Shown: positions 23,342-34,300 of the stretch, one piece after another
Layout: the number at the start of each line of letters is the position of its first letter
Numbering within the stretch: position 1 is the first letter of the stretch
DNA from: a virus
Length of the DNA: 63,573 nucleotides
IMG/VR virus record: IMGVR_UViG_3300048035_000086
Location: 1 to 63,573 of that record
Direction: 5' to 3' (one strand)
Program-made: the position numbers and the translations under genes
The notes under the pieces: model-generated
Databases searched by the model: none
What the model saw: the letters and a program-made list of their open reading frames with translations, nothing else
Told to the model about the DNA's origin: nothing

Positions 23342-25750
23342 ATGAAAATACAAACAAATACCGATAGTTCTTTCCCTAACCAGGTTGTTAGCGACGAAGT
23401 AAAAGCTAGTTACGATTATGGCTTACAAGTCTCTAGAGCTATTGAACAAGAATGGTTCAATCAAGGAAGAGGTAATGGTAATAGATACTTAAACAATTGG
23501 AATAGCTTTCACTCGCTACGTTTATACGCTAGAGGTGAGCAATCAATACAAAAGTATAAAGATGAATTGTCTATTAATGGCGATTTATCTTATCTTAATT
23601 TAGATTGGAAACCAATACCAGTTATATCAAAATTTGTTGATATTGTTGTAAACGGAATGTCAAACAAGTCATACGATATAAACGCTTTTGCTCAAGATCC
23701 TTTTTCTGTAAAAAGCAGAACAGATTACGCAGCGGCCGTTGAAAAAGATATGAATACTAAAAAAGCTTTGTTAAACATAAAACAAAACTTAGGTATGGAC
23801 TTCTCAACAACAGGAGACTTAGAAAGTTTACCTGAGAACAGAGAAGAGTTAGATATACATTTACAAATGACACCTAAGCAAAATGTAGAAATTGCAGAAG
23901 AGGAGGTTATAAATAATGTATTAGCTTTTAATAAGTATGAGCAAACAAAAAAACGTTTGGCTCATGATTTAACTACTATAGGTATTGGAGCTGTTAAAAC
24001 ATCGTTTAACAAAGCAGAAGGTATCGTTACTGACTATGTTGACCCTGCTAATATGATTTATTCATATACAGAGGATCCAAACTTTGAGGATATATATTAT
24101 GTAGGTGAAGTTAAATCAATTTCTTTAGCAGAGCTTAAAAAGCAGTTTCCAAATTTATCACCAGCTGAATTAGAAAAAATACAGGATATGCCTGGTAATT
24201 CACAGTATGTAACTAACTGGGGTAATTATGATGAAAATACAATACAAGTATTATACTTTGAGTACAAAACATATTCAGACCAAGTATTTAAAATAAAGAA
24301 AACAGATCAAGGATTAGAAAAAACATTAGAAAAGCCTGACACGTTTAACCCCCCGGCTAACGATAACTTTGAAAGAATATCTAGAACAATAGAAGTTTTA
24401 TATACTGGAGCAAAAGTGTTAGGTACAAATATAATGCTAGAATGGAAGTTGGCTGAAAATATGACTAGACCAACAGCTGATACTACAAAAGTAATGATGA
24501 ATTACTGTATATCAGCACCTAGAATGTATAAAGGACGTATAGAGTCTATAGTTAGTAAAATTACTAGCTTTGCTGATATGATTCAAATAACACATCTTAA
24601 ATTACAACAAGTAATGTCTAGAATAGTACCAGATGGTGTATTCTTAGATATGGATGGTTTAGCTGAAGTAGATTTAGGTAACGGGACAACATACAATCCA
24701 GCCGAAGCATTAAACATGTACTTTCAAACAGGTTCTGTTGTAGGTAGATCATTGACTCAAGACGGTGAATTAAATAGAGGTAAAGTACCTGTGCAAGAAT
24801 TATCGTCTTCAAGCGGTCAAGCAAAAATACAAAGTTTAATAGGTACATATCAGTATTATTTACAAATGATAAGAGATGTAACCGGATTAAATGAAGCAAG
24901 AGATGGTAGTGCTCCTAATAAAGATTCTTTAGTAGGTTTACAAAAAATGGCAGCCAACGCTTCCAATATTGCGACTAAACACGTGTTAGACTCTTTATTG
25001 TATCTAACTGTTAGAACATGTGAAAACATAAGTCTGAAGGTAGCTGATGTGATTGAAAACCCTTTAACAGAAAATGCTTTAACAAATGCTATAAGTACAT
25101 TTAATACTAAAACTCTTGAGGAATTAATGAGTTTGCAGTTGCATGATTTTGGTATTTATTTAGAGCTTGAACCAGAAGATGAAGAAAAAGCTTTGTTAGA
25201 ACAAAATATACAAGTAGCTTTACAAACGCAAGCAATTGCTTTATCCGATGCGATTGATATTAGACAAATAAAAAACATAAAACTAGCTAACCAATTCTTA
25301 AAGCTTAGGCAAAAACAAAAAATAAAAAGAGAGCAAGAACAACAGCAAGCTAATATTCAAGCACAAGCGCAAGCAAATGCTGAAGCGTCTGAAAAAGCAG
25401 CAATGGCTGAAGTGCAGAAACAACAAGCACTCACCCAGGAAAAAGTTAGCATAGAGCAAGCCAAGTCGCAGTTTGAAATACAAAGAATGCAAACTGAAGC
25501 TCAAATAAAAAGAGAGTTGATGGCTGAAGAATTTAACTTCAATATGCAGCTAGCTCAAGTAAGAGCCAACGCAGAAGGAGCTAAAGAGAAAGAAATTGAA
25601 GATAGAAAAGATAAAAGAATAAAAATGCAAGGGTCCCAACAGTCTGAGTTGATACAACAAAGACAAACAGAGGGATTACCTAAAAACTTTGAATCATCAG
25701 GTAATGATGTGTTAGGTGGATTTGGAATAGAAGAGTTCGGCCCTAGCTAA
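23342..25750 (+). CDS. Portal protein (802 aa)
   Basis: Dodecameric head-tail portal through which DNA is packaged. It follows TerL with no gap. Diagnostic features: N-terminal LNLDWKPIPVISKFVDIVVNG (about 88-108), the DPANMIYSYTEDPN wing region, MYKGRIESIVSKITSFADMIQITHLKLQQVM stem region (about 395-425), and DVTGLNEARDGSAPNKDSLVG after the stem. The last ~150 residues are a Gln/Glu/Lys/Ala-rich coiled coil ending in a disordered tail. The length fits podoviral or other long portals. Confidence 0.92.
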   Translation: MKIQTNTDSSFPNQVVSDEVKASYDYGLQVSRAIEQEWFNQGRGNGNRYLNNWNSFHSLRLYARGEQSIQKYKDELSINGDLSYLNLDWKPIPVISKFVDIVVNGMSNKSYDINAFAQDPFSVKSRTDYAAAVEKDMNTKKALLNIKQNLGMDFSTTGDLESLPENREELDIHLQMTPKQNVEIAEEEVINNVLAFNKYEQTKKRLAHDLTTIGIGAVKTSFNKAEGIVTDYVDPANMIYSYTEDPNFEDIYYVGEVKSISLAELKKQFPNLSPAELEKIQDMPGNSQYVTNWGNYDENTIQVLYFEYKTYSDQVFKIKKTDQGLEKTLEKPDTFNPPANDNFERISRTIEVLYTGAKVLGTNIMLEWKLAENMTRPTADTTKVMMNYCISAPRMYKGRIESIVSKITSFADMIQITHLKLQQVMSRIVPDGVFLDMDGLAEVDLGNGTTYNPAEALNMYFQTGSVVGRSLTQDGELNRGKVPVQELSSSSGQAKIQSLIGTYQYYLQMIRDVTGLNEARDGSAPNKDSLVGLQKMAANASNIATKHVLDSLLYLTVRTCENISLKVADVIENPLTENALTNAISTFNTKTLEELMSLQLHDFGIYLELEPEDEEKALLEQNIQVALQTQAIALSDAIDIRQIKNIKLANQFLKLRQKQKIKREQEQQQANIQAQAQANAEASEKAAMAEVQKQQALTQEKVSIEQAKSQFEIQRMQTEAQIKRELMAEEFNFNMQLAQVRANAEGAKEKEIEDRKDKRIKMQGSQQSELIQQRQTEGLPKNFESSGNDVLGGFGIEEFGPS

Positions 25751-25777
25751 TAAACAATTATTTAATTATATTATATT

Positions 25778-26914
25778 ATGTCAGAAGTAAAACAAGAAGG
25801 GGATTTTAAAATTAAATCCAAGAAAACAAGCCCTAAGAAATTAGGCAATCAATCTAATGAACCTATAAAGGTTAATATAGATGAAGCGAAGGAAGTAGCA
25901 GCAGAAGAACCTGCTAAAGTAGTAATACCAGAAGTTAAAGAAGATGTTATTGAAGAGCCCGTTGTAGTTGTTAACGACACGTCGGAAACAGAACAAGAGG
26001 ATGGTATTATAGAGATTGTAGACGAAAGCGACGATACTTCTCCAAATGATCAATTACAATCAGCCGCTGAAGAGTATAAACAGGTAGCTGAACAAAGAGT
26101 ATTACCGGAAAACATAGAAAAACTTGTTACATTCATGGAAGAAACAGGCGGATCAGTAGAAGACTATGTTAGACTAAACGCAGACTACTCAAATGTTGAT
26201 GATAAAACATTATTAAGAGAATATTATAAACAAACAAAACCTTATCTAGAATCAGATGACGTTAGCCTACTATTAGAGGACTACGATTACGATGAAGACA
26301 TAGACGAGGAAAAAGATATACGCAAAAAGAAACTTGCGTTTAAAGAAGAAGTTGCAAAAGCAAAAGGCTTTTTGGAAAACACCAAGAGTAAATATTACGA
26401 CGAAATCAAGTTGAGACCCGGCGTTACTCAGGAACAACAAAAAGCAATGGAGTTTTTCAACCGATATCAAGAAGATCAGAAAGTAGCTGAGCAGCAGCAC
26501 TCGGACTTTAAATCAAAAACAAATAATTACTTTACTAATGAATTCAAAGGTTTTGACTTTAATGTAGGTAAAAAGAAGTTTAGATATGGTTTACAAGACC
26601 CGGGTAAAGTTGCAGAGAGCCAATCAAGCATTAACAATTTCGTAGGAAAGTTTCTTGACGAAAAAGGTAATGTAAAAGATACAGAAGGTTATCACAAGGC
26701 TATTTATATCGCTTCAAATGCTGACAAGATTATTAATCATTTTTATGAACAAGGAAGAACAGACGCTACTAAAGAAATAGTTAACAAGTCTAAAAATCCT
26801 AGCACAGAACCAAGGCAAACCGCCTCGGGTGAGTTTGTAAATGGAATAAAAGTTAAGTCAATAAGCGGTTATGATTCTTCTAAACTTAGAATTAAAACAA
26901 AAAAATTTAACTAA
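25778..26914 (+). CDS. Head scaffolding protein (378 aa)
   Basis: Located between portal and capsid, the standard place for scaffold. Residues 1-100 are disordered and highly acidic (EAKEVAAEEPAKVVIPEVKE; IIEIVDESDD). The remainder is helical and charged (ENIEKLVTFMEETGGSVED, DEEKDIRKKKLAFKEEVAKAK) and ends basic (KLRIKTKKFN), like other scaffolds with a capsid-binding tail. No protease motif is seen. The start follows an ATTATATTATATTATG leader. Confidence 0.82.
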   Translation: MSEVKQEGDFKIKSKKTSPKKLGNQSNEPIKVNIDEAKEVAAEEPAKVVIPEVKEDVIEEPVVVVNDTSETEQEDGIIEIVDESDDTSPNDQLQSAAEEYKQVAEQRVLPENIEKLVTFMEETGGSVEDYVRLNADYSNVDDKTLLREYYKQTKPYLESDDVSLLLEDYDYDEDIDEEKDIRKKKLAFKEEVAKAKGFLENTKSKYYDEIKLRPGVTQEQQKAMEFFNRYQEDQKVAEQQHSDFKSKTNNYFTNEFKGFDFNVGKKKFRYGLQDPGKVAESQSSINNFVGKFLDEKGNVKDTEGYHKAIYIASNADKIINHFYEQGRTDATKEIVNKSKNPSTEPRQTASGEFVNGIKVKSISGYDSSKLRIKTKKFN

Positions 26915-26928
26915 AAAAAATTAAAATT

Positions 26929-28410
26929 ATGGCAAATGTAAGCCCAGCGTTCGGAAGTTTAGTCCCAACGCCAAAAAAACAAGCCTTAGAAGGCAATTAT
27001 TTAAACTTTACTGATGGAACGAGTGACTTCGCACAACAGTACTTACCGGAAATTTATGAAGCTGAAGTAGAGCGCTATGGAAATAGAACTTTAGGAGGTT
27101 TCTTAAGAATGGTAGGAGCTGAAATGCCAATGACTTCTGACCAAGTAGTATGGTCTGAGCAAAATAGATTACACATCTCTTACGAAAATGTTATAGCAAC
27201 TGTAGCTGGAGCAGTAGGAGCAAAAGTATCTACTTTAACTATTCCTGTAGCAGCTGGTATTGAGAACGTTGTATCTCCTGGTTCTACAATTGTAGTGATG
27301 AACCCTGCAAATGGAGCAGAATTAAACTGTTACGTTGTTGCATCTGGTGCAACTCCTGGTAGTGCTTTAGCTGCTGGTGCATTAACTGTAGCACCTTACT
27401 CTCAAGAAGCTTTAGACGGAACCGGTGGTGGTGCTGCTGAAGTTGACTTAGTAACTGGTGGACCAAACTTAAAAATCTTTGTTTACGGATCTGAATATGG
27501 AAAAGGAACTGGAGATTCTAATAGAATTTCTGTAACCCCTTCTTTCACTCAGTATTCTAACTCTCCTATTATCATTAAAGACAAGTATGCAATCAACGGA
27601 TCTGACACTGCTCAGATTGGATGGGTTGAAGTAGCTACTGAGTCTGGTCAAGGAGGTTTCTTATGGTACTTAAAAGCTGAGTCTGAAACTAGACTACGTT
27701 TTGAAGACTACTTAGAAATGTCTATGGTAGAAGGCGAATTGAAATCTGGAAGCTCAACTACAACTGCTAGAGGTACTGAAGGTCTTTTCGCTGCTGTTAA
27801 AAGCCGTGGAAATGTATTAGTAGACTTTACTGCAGCAACTGGTTTAGCTCAGTTTGATTCAATACTTAAAAACTTGGATACTCAGGGAGCTATCGAAGAA
27901 AACATGTTATTCTTAAATAGAGAAACTTCTTTAGATTTTGATGATATGTTAGGTGGTATTGGAGCTAATGGTCCTTTAGGATCACCAACTGCTGCTGTGT
28001 ATGCAGGGGGTAGTTCTTTTGGTGTATTTGAAAACTCTGAAGAAATGGCATTAAACTTAGGTTTCTCTGGATTCAGAAGAGGTTCTTATGACTTCTACAA
28101 AACTGACTGGAAATACTTAAACGATGCTTCTACTCGTGGAGGTGTTGCTGATGCTGGTATCGAAGGTGTATTAGTACCTGCCGGAACTTCTACAGTTTAT
28201 GACCAAATATTAGGAACTAACATCAGAAGACCTTTCTTACACGTAAGATATAGAGCTTCTCAAGCTGATGATAGAAGAATGAAAAACTGGATCACTGGAT
28301 CTGTAGGTGGCGCTGCTACTTCTGATTTAGATGCTATGGAGGTTCACTTCTTATCTGAAAGATGTTTAGTAACTCAAGGAGCTAATAACTTTGTGTTATT
28401 CACAGACTAG
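26929..28410 (+). CDS. Major capsid protein (493 aa)
   Basis: A 493-residue HK97-like capsid candidate, identified by position after the scaffold and by composition. It has an N-terminal arm (PTPKKQALEGNYLNFTDGTS), a FAQQYLPEIYEAEVERYGNRTLGGFLRMVG helix, an inserted beta domain (about 85-200), and a DTQGAIEENMLFLNR spine-like helix, ending in beta strands. Codon use is strongly biased (TCT, GGA, TTA), as expected of the most expressed virion gene. A hairpin terminator follows. Confidence 0.9.
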   Translation: MANVSPAFGSLVPTPKKQALEGNYLNFTDGTSDFAQQYLPEIYEAEVERYGNRTLGGFLRMVGAEMPMTSDQVVWSEQNRLHISYENVIATVAGAVGAKVSTLTIPVAAGIENVVSPGSTIVVMNPANGAELNCYVVASGATPGSALAAGALTVAPYSQEALDGTGGGAAEVDLVTGGPNLKIFVYGSEYGKGTGDSNRISVTPSFTQYSNSPIIIKDKYAINGSDTAQIGWVEVATESGQGGFLWYLKAESETRLRFEDYLEMSMVEGELKSGSSTTTARGTEGLFAAVKSRGNVLVDFTAATGLAQFDSILKNLDTQGAIEENMLFLNRETSLDFDDMLGGIGANGPLGSPTAAVYAGGSSFGVFENSEEMALNLGFSGFRRGSYDFYKTDWKYLNDASTRGGVADAGIEGVLVPAGTSTVYDQILGTNIRRPFLHVRYRASQADDRRMKNWITGSVGGAATSDLDAMEVHFLSERCLVTQGANNFVLFTD

Positions 28411-28433
28411 TACTGATTAAATTAATGTAGTAG

Positions 28434-28460
28434 TTACCCTTGTTGAACTGACAGGGGTAA
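28434..28460 (+). terminator. Hairpin terminator after capsid gene
   Basis: TTACCCTTGT and ACAGGGGTAA form a 10-bp stem (one G-T) around TGAACTG, followed by a U-rich tract (TTATTACTCTTATT). Positioned 24 bp after the capsid stop, it probably shapes the high capsid mRNA level by partial termination. Confidence 0.75.
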
Positions 28461-28496
28461 TTATTACTCTTATTAAAAATTTTATTATATTATATT

Positions 28497-29339
28497 ATGG
28501 CAGCAAATGCAAAAAAGCCTACAGCTAAAAAGCCTGTAGCAAATAAACAAGTAACACAAGAGCAAGAAGTAATGACTGCTCCAATAAAACAAGAACCAGC
28601 AAAACCAAGCTGGGAAATAAAAGATAGAATGTATATAGTTATAGGTCAAGCGCCTTTAACTTTAACAATTTCATCAAAACACACATCAAGGCATCCTTTG
28701 TTGTATTTTGACAAAGAAACAGGAACACAAAGAGAACTTAGATATGCAACTAATCAAAACTCACCCTTTGTAGACGAACAAAATGGTCAAGCAACATTAG
28801 GTCATATAATGTTCAAAGACGGTATACTTTACGTTAAAAAAGAGCAACAAAATTTACAAAAATTATTATCTTTATACCACCCGCTACTAGGTAACAAATA
28901 CTACGAGCACAATCCGGTAGCTATAGCTGAAGATGAGTTAGAAGACTTAGAAGTTCAAATAGACGCGATGATGGCTGCAAGAACAATGGATATTGACGAT
29001 GCTGAAGCAATACTTCGTGTTGAGTTAGGCTCTAAAGTTTCAACTATGACAACTAAAGAATTAAAAAGAGATCTTTTACTATTTGCAAAGAAAAGTCCAG
29101 ATTTATTTATGGAGTTAGCAAATGATGATAATGTTCAATTAAGAAATATAGCTATAAAAGCTTCTGAAATGGGCATTATAAAACTATCTCAAGATCAAAG
29201 AACATTTACCTGGGGATCAAATGGTAGAAAATTAATGACTGTGCCTTTTGATGAAAACCCATACTCTGCAATGGCAGCTTACTTTAAAACCGATGAAGGT
29301 GTAGAAGTTTATAGGTCAGTAGAGAAAAACTTGAATTAA
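28497..29339 (+). CDS. Structural protein, putative head completion (280 aa)
   Basis: Starts with a Lys/Ala/Pro-rich disordered arm (AANAKKPTAKKPVANKQVTQ). A beta domain follows (KDRMYIVIGQAPLTLTISSK...FDKETGTQRELRY...VDEQNGQATLGHIMFKDGILYV), then helices (EDLEVQIDAMMAARTMDIDDAE, TTKELKRDLLLFAKKSPDLF). Lies between capsid and connector genes; family not named. Own leader after the capsid terminator. Confidence 0.75.
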   Translation: MAANAKKPTAKKPVANKQVTQEQEVMTAPIKQEPAKPSWEIKDRMYIVIGQAPLTLTISSKHTSRHPLLYFDKETGTQRELRYATNQNSPFVDEQNGQATLGHIMFKDGILYVKKEQQNLQKLLSLYHPLLGNKYYEHNPVAIAEDELEDLEVQIDAMMAARTMDIDDAEAILRVELGSKVSTMTTKELKRDLLLFAKKSPDLFMELANDDNVQLRNIAIKASEMGIIKLSQDQRTFTWGSNGRKLMTVPFDENPYSAMAAYFKTDEGVEVYRSVEKNLN

Positions 29340-29350
29340 CATGTAATATT

Positions 29351-29387
29351 AATATTAGCTGGTCGCTTAATGTGACTGGCTAGTATT
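29351..29387 (+). terminator. Intergenic hairpin
   Basis: AATATTAGCTGGTC pairs with GACTGGCTAGTATT over 14 bp (several G-T pairs) around a 9-nt loop, followed by ATAATAAAAAAATAAAC. A long stem without a clear U tract, it could be an attenuator or an mRNA processing site before the connector gene. Confidence 0.55.
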
Positions 29388-29405
29388 ATAATAAAAAAAT
29401 AAACA

Positions 29406-30101
29406 ATGGCTGTAAACGTAGATTTAGTTTATAAAACTGTCTTATTAATACTTAATCAACAACAAAGAGGCTACATAACGCCTGATGAGTTTAATAAAGT
29501 GGGTAACCAAGTACAACAAGGTATATTTGAAAAATATATGAGTGACTTGAACCAACAGTTACGTATACCCGAAAATGATAACGAGTATGCAAATAGGGTT
29601 AAAAACCTTGAAGAAAAACTAGATATATTTAAAACTATAGCTACGCCTACGTTTTCAACCGATCACTTCACAACCGCTTCATTGCCTAACTTTTATAGGC
29701 TAGGTACCGTAATATATGACGATACAATAGAGGCTCAAATGGTAGAGAGAAACGAATGGTATAAAATAAAAAGAGCACCATTACTCGCCCCAACAAAAAA
29801 ACAACCTGTATTTTTATATGAAGACACTAAGATAAGTGTATATCCATCAAGTATAACATCTGGTATTCAGGTATCTTACTTAAAACAGCCTGCTATGATA
29901 AACTGGGGATACTCGGTTGGTAGTTTAGGTCAGTATATATATGACGCTAGTTCATCAGTTAATTTTGAATTACACCCATCTGAACAAGTTGATATTATTA
30001 ATGGTATATTATTGTACTCAGGAGTTATAATACAAGATCCTACTATTATACAAGTAGCGGCACAGAAAATACAACAAGAAGACATAAACGAAAAATCTTA
30101 A
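29406..30101 (+). CDS. Head-tail connector-like protein (231 aa)
   Basis: A 231-residue protein with a helical front (VDLVYKTVLLILNQQQRGYITPDEFNKVGNQVQQGIFEKYM), then beta structure (NFYRLGTVIYDDTIEAQMVERNEWYKI, ISVYPSSITSGIQVSYLKQPAMINW), and a C-terminal helix region (LHPSEQVDIINGILLYSGVIIQD). This layout and position (after capsid, before nozzle) fit a gp11-like adaptor or head-completion protein. Family by context. Confidence 0.7.
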   Translation: MAVNVDLVYKTVLLILNQQQRGYITPDEFNKVGNQVQQGIFEKYMSDLNQQLRIPENDNEYANRVKNLEEKLDIFKTIATPTFSTDHFTTASLPNFYRLGTVIYDDTIEAQMVERNEWYKIKRAPLLAPTKKQPVFLYEDTKISVYPSSITSGIQVSYLKQPAMINWGYSVGSLGQYIYDASSSVNFELHPSEQVDIINGILLYSGVIIQDPTIIQVAAQKIQQEDINEKS

Positions 30102-30107
30102 TAATAC

Positions 30108-31310
30108 ATGGGCTTAATTACAGAAAACAATCAGCAATACTACGCGGGTGTACAAAAATTTTTATCTGCAGCAGGTACTGGTCAAGCCTTCACAACTACT
30201 TTTGATACAGATTTAGTGTTTGGTAGTTATGATCCTCTTCAGCCAAATTACGCTTTAAATAATTTTAAGTTATATACAGCTAACTCTGGTGTTTTAACAT
30301 ATACAGAGTATACGTCAGAATATACAGTTAGTGGTAATACAATTACATTTACAGATAACTTAGCAGCTAACACGAGTATAGTTGTTCAGTTAAAGATATT
30401 AAGTGGTGGTGAATACGGAAATAGAGATGCTTACGGTAACACTGTTGAGGAAAACTATGGAAGCTACGGATATATATCATTAGAAGATATAATAAACAAT
30501 TTTCAAATAGCTTACGTGGGAACTGGTAAATTAATACCTAGTTGTAAAAGAACAGATATTATATTCCATGCAAAACGAGGAATGCAAGAGTTTAGTTATG
30601 ATACTTTAAAAAGTATTAAATCACAGGAATTAACTATACCCTCTGAATTAAGTGTTGTTATACCTCAAGACTATGTGAATTACACTAAAGTGTCTTGGAT
30701 AGATAAATTAGGTGTAAAAAGACCTATATATCCTGCAAACAATTTAACTACAAACCCATTTGAAACACCTGTACAAGATTCCAAAGGTGTACCAACGCAA
30801 GATAGCTTTGGAAACAATGTTGAGGGAACATCGATAACAGAAGAAAGATGGAGAACAGCTGATGATACTTTGATAAATCAAGATAATGTGGATGATTTAT
30901 ACAACGAGGGATATGACAGTTGGGGATGGAATGAGCAGCTTTTAGGTCAAAACTATGGGTTAGATCCCCAATACGCTCAAGAAAACGGATGGTTTACTAT
31001 AAATCATAGAGAAGGTAAAATGTCGTTTTCAAGTAACTTAGCAAACGCTTTAATAATTTTAGAGTATATATCTGACGGATTAGCTTATGATATGGACACT
31101 AAAGTCCCAAAGCTAGCAGAAGAAGCTTTATATGCTCATATAAGCCACGCTATAGTAGCTTCTAGGATAAACCAACCTGAATATATAGTTAGAAGATTAA
31201 AGCAAGAGAGAAGTGCTAAATTAAGAAACGCTAAGTTAAGACTATCAAATATAAAGCTTGATGAAATAGTACAAGTAATGCGAGGTAAATCTAAATGGAT
31301 AAAACACTAG
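30108..31310 (+). CDS. Adaptor/tail-tube structural protein (400 aa)
   Basis: The N-terminal ~105 residues form a beta domain (YTEYTSEYTVSGNTITFTDNLAANTSIVVQLKI), like a decorated fibre/adaptor domain. The rest carries IPQDYVNYTKVSWIDKLGVKRPIYP and a C-terminal helical part (VPKLAEEALYAHISHAIVASRINQPEYIVRRLKQERSAKLRNAKLRLS). That part occurs in tail tubular A-like proteins of marine podoviruses. Precedes the nozzle gene by 6 nt. Confidence 0.7.
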   Translation: MGLITENNQQYYAGVQKFLSAAGTGQAFTTTFDTDLVFGSYDPLQPNYALNNFKLYTANSGVLTYTEYTSEYTVSGNTITFTDNLAANTSIVVQLKILSGGEYGNRDAYGNTVEENYGSYGYISLEDIINNFQIAYVGTGKLIPSCKRTDIIFHAKRGMQEFSYDTLKSIKSQELTIPSELSVVIPQDYVNYTKVSWIDKLGVKRPIYPANNLTTNPFETPVQDSKGVPTQDSFGNNVEGTSITEERWRTADDTLINQDNVDDLYNEGYDSWGWNEQLLGQNYGLDPQYAQENGWFTINHREGKMSFSSNLANALIILEYISDGLAYDMDTKVPKLAEEALYAHISHAIVASRINQPEYIVRRLKQERSAKLRNAKLRLSNIKLDEIVQVMRGKSKWIKH

Positions 31311-31316
31311 AATTAA

Positions 31317-34300
31317 ATGGCTGAAATTAAAAATACATTTCTTAAAGGCAAGATGAATCAAGATCTTGATCCTCGTATAATGCCTAATGGTGAATATAGG
31401 AGAGCTCAAAACTTAGCTATAAGTAGATCGGAAGGCTCTACCGTTGGAGAATTTGAAAATATTTTAGGAAATGTAAAAATTTCTGATTTATCTTTATCTA
31501 CAGGTGGCAATGATCCTAGTATTGAAATTATAGGGTATACCGTAGACGAAAGTAATAATATAGGGTATTTTATAGCTACAAACAACACTGATCATTACAT
31601 ATTTAGCGTAAACTTAGGTTCAGGCTTACAGGCTCCTTCTATTTTAGTACAAGGTTCTTTTTTAAATTTAAACAAGGATTATATTATTACTGGTATAAAT
31701 TTAATTGAAGATTTTTTATTTTGGACAGACAACTATAATCAACCTAGAAAAATAAACGTTACTAAACCTTTAGGTCATTACACCAACGAAGATCAAATAT
31801 CTGTGGCGAAGTATGCCCCGTATAAACCTATACTTGTTATGGACAGGGTCCAAACAACTATAGTTTCACCAGATCCAGCTGTTAGTACTTCTACAATAAC
31901 CGTTGAAGACTCTTCAGAAATAAAAGTAGGTGATATAGTTACTGAAAAAGACAGGCTAGCTACGCAGCAAATAACTGGACTAGTCGTGGTTATAGGTAAA
32001 CCTGCTACTGCTAATACGTTGACTCTTTCTAGCTCCGTGACTATTACTAATGGAACTAAGCTAGATTTTAGCAGGACTTCTATGTCAAACAAAAGTAGTA
32101 AGTATATGTCCAATCGTTCATCAGGAAATGCCACTGTAGCTGGAACAGGTCTTAGTAAGACTTATGAAATAAAAGGATCGTCAACCGCTGATGCTGACTT
32201 TTTATACAGCGGTAACAATGGTATACCAAAGATAGGAGATTTAGTTACCTCTACTACCTCGGGAATACCAGTAGATACAAGAGTTGCTAGCGTTTCGGTT
32301 GTTGACAATACAGGTGTTTTTCAATCTATAACAATAACTTTAGACAAAGAAACTACATTGCCTGATGGCAGTTTCATCAGCATAAGCGACAATCCTGATT
32401 ACGATGTAAATTGGAAAGGTGACTCGGAATGGCTAGATGATAAATTTGTTAGATTTAGTTATAGATTTAAGTTTGAAGACAACGAATACTCTTTAATGGC
32501 TCCGTTTAGCCAGCCTATGTTTATACCTAAAAACTATAGTGAATTTGGGAGCGGCTTAGATTCTATTACAGATGACATGGATAATGCTTATAAGTCAACC
32601 ATATTATCCTGGTTTGAGAATAACATTGACAACATACTTTTAAAGATACCTACGCCGGATGGCAACGCTAATTATACTCAATTAATTAATAATTTACATT
32701 TAAGCGAAATAGATATTTTATACAAAGAGTCAGATGCTTTGGCTGTTAAAGTTTTAGACACTTTATCAATAACTCCGTCTACAACAGTTCTACCTAGCAT
32801 TTCTTATGATGATTTTATAAATGGAGACATATCAGAATATTATATAGAGTATAATTATACTTCAAATAAACCATATAAAACTTTACCTCAAAATCAAACA
32901 ACTAGGGTTTCAGATAAAGTGCCTGTTAGAGCACTAAGCCAAGAAGTTATAGGAAATAGAATAATATATGGTAACTACGTAGACAGACATTCTAGTCCAA
33001 GTAAAATAGCGTTTAGTGCTACGGCACAAAATAAAAATACAAGGTACGATAATTACACTCAATTCCCTAAACATACTTTAAAACAAAATAGAACATATCA
33101 AGTTGGATTTGTATTATCTGATAGATATGGTAGGCAATCTGACGTTATTCTTTCATCCTATGACGATGTATCGTCAATACCTGGATCAACAGTTTTTCAT
33201 CCATATAATACTTTAGATAGACAAACAACAGATCCGGTTATTGAATGGTTAGGAGACGCTTTAAGCGTACAATTAAACGAAACCATAGGTGAATCAGGGT
33301 CAAGCCAAGATGGTCACCCTGGAGTATATTCTGCTTCTAATCCGCTGGGCTGGTATTCTTATAAGATTGTTGTAAAACAGCAAGAACAAGAATACTATAA
33401 TGTTTATTTACCTGGATTTATTAATGGCTATCCGGTAACTCAGCAAGTTGATACTAATAAATTGTTTTTTACAACTTTAATTAGTGATAATATCAATAAA
33501 GTACCTAGAAACTTAAAGGAAGTTGGACCAAGCGATAATGAATATAACAGCGACGAAATAATAAGCATAAGGGTTAATAATCCAATTATAGATAATAAGC
33601 CACAAGCTTCTTATAGGAAAGACACTCCTTGGAATGCTCAATACTACCCAAACAATATATCGCAGAATGTATTAAGTATTGCAACCGTAAGAGATATGGA
33701 AATACAAGCTATTCCATTTAAGCCTGCTGTTACATCTGGTGAATACGGGGAATCTGCTATATTACAAACATACAATTACTTCACTCCAGGAGATCCAACT
33801 AGTGGGATAGAGGATATAAATGAAATACCAGAGCCAACAGGTAAAATACCATGGGGTACAACAGGGCCAGATCCTTCTATATACGATGGAGAGTCAAATC
33901 CCTTTGTTGTAAAAATTTCATCTGCAGAAAACAGCGGTAACCCTATAGGGGCTAGAGTTTTTTCTACATCTGTATATAACACTCCTCCAAATAATAATAA
34001 TCAGTTATCTATGGTTCCGTTTTTGTCTATTGCAGAAACAAAACCTACTTATTCAATATTAGATATATTCTGGGAAACATCTTTATCAGGTAATTTAATA
34101 ACTTTGAATTCACTTATAAATTCTCAGTATGGAGGTTTAGTTAGTGCTAATTTTGCTGAAGCTTCTTTTCCAGAAAGCATAAACAGCGAGCAAGCTATTG
34201 GAAATGATTTTGATTTTATAACAGGTAGCGGAAATGTTGCCGCAAGTGGCAGTATTACTATAAATAGTTTAAGCATAACAGCTCCTAATCAAACAGTATC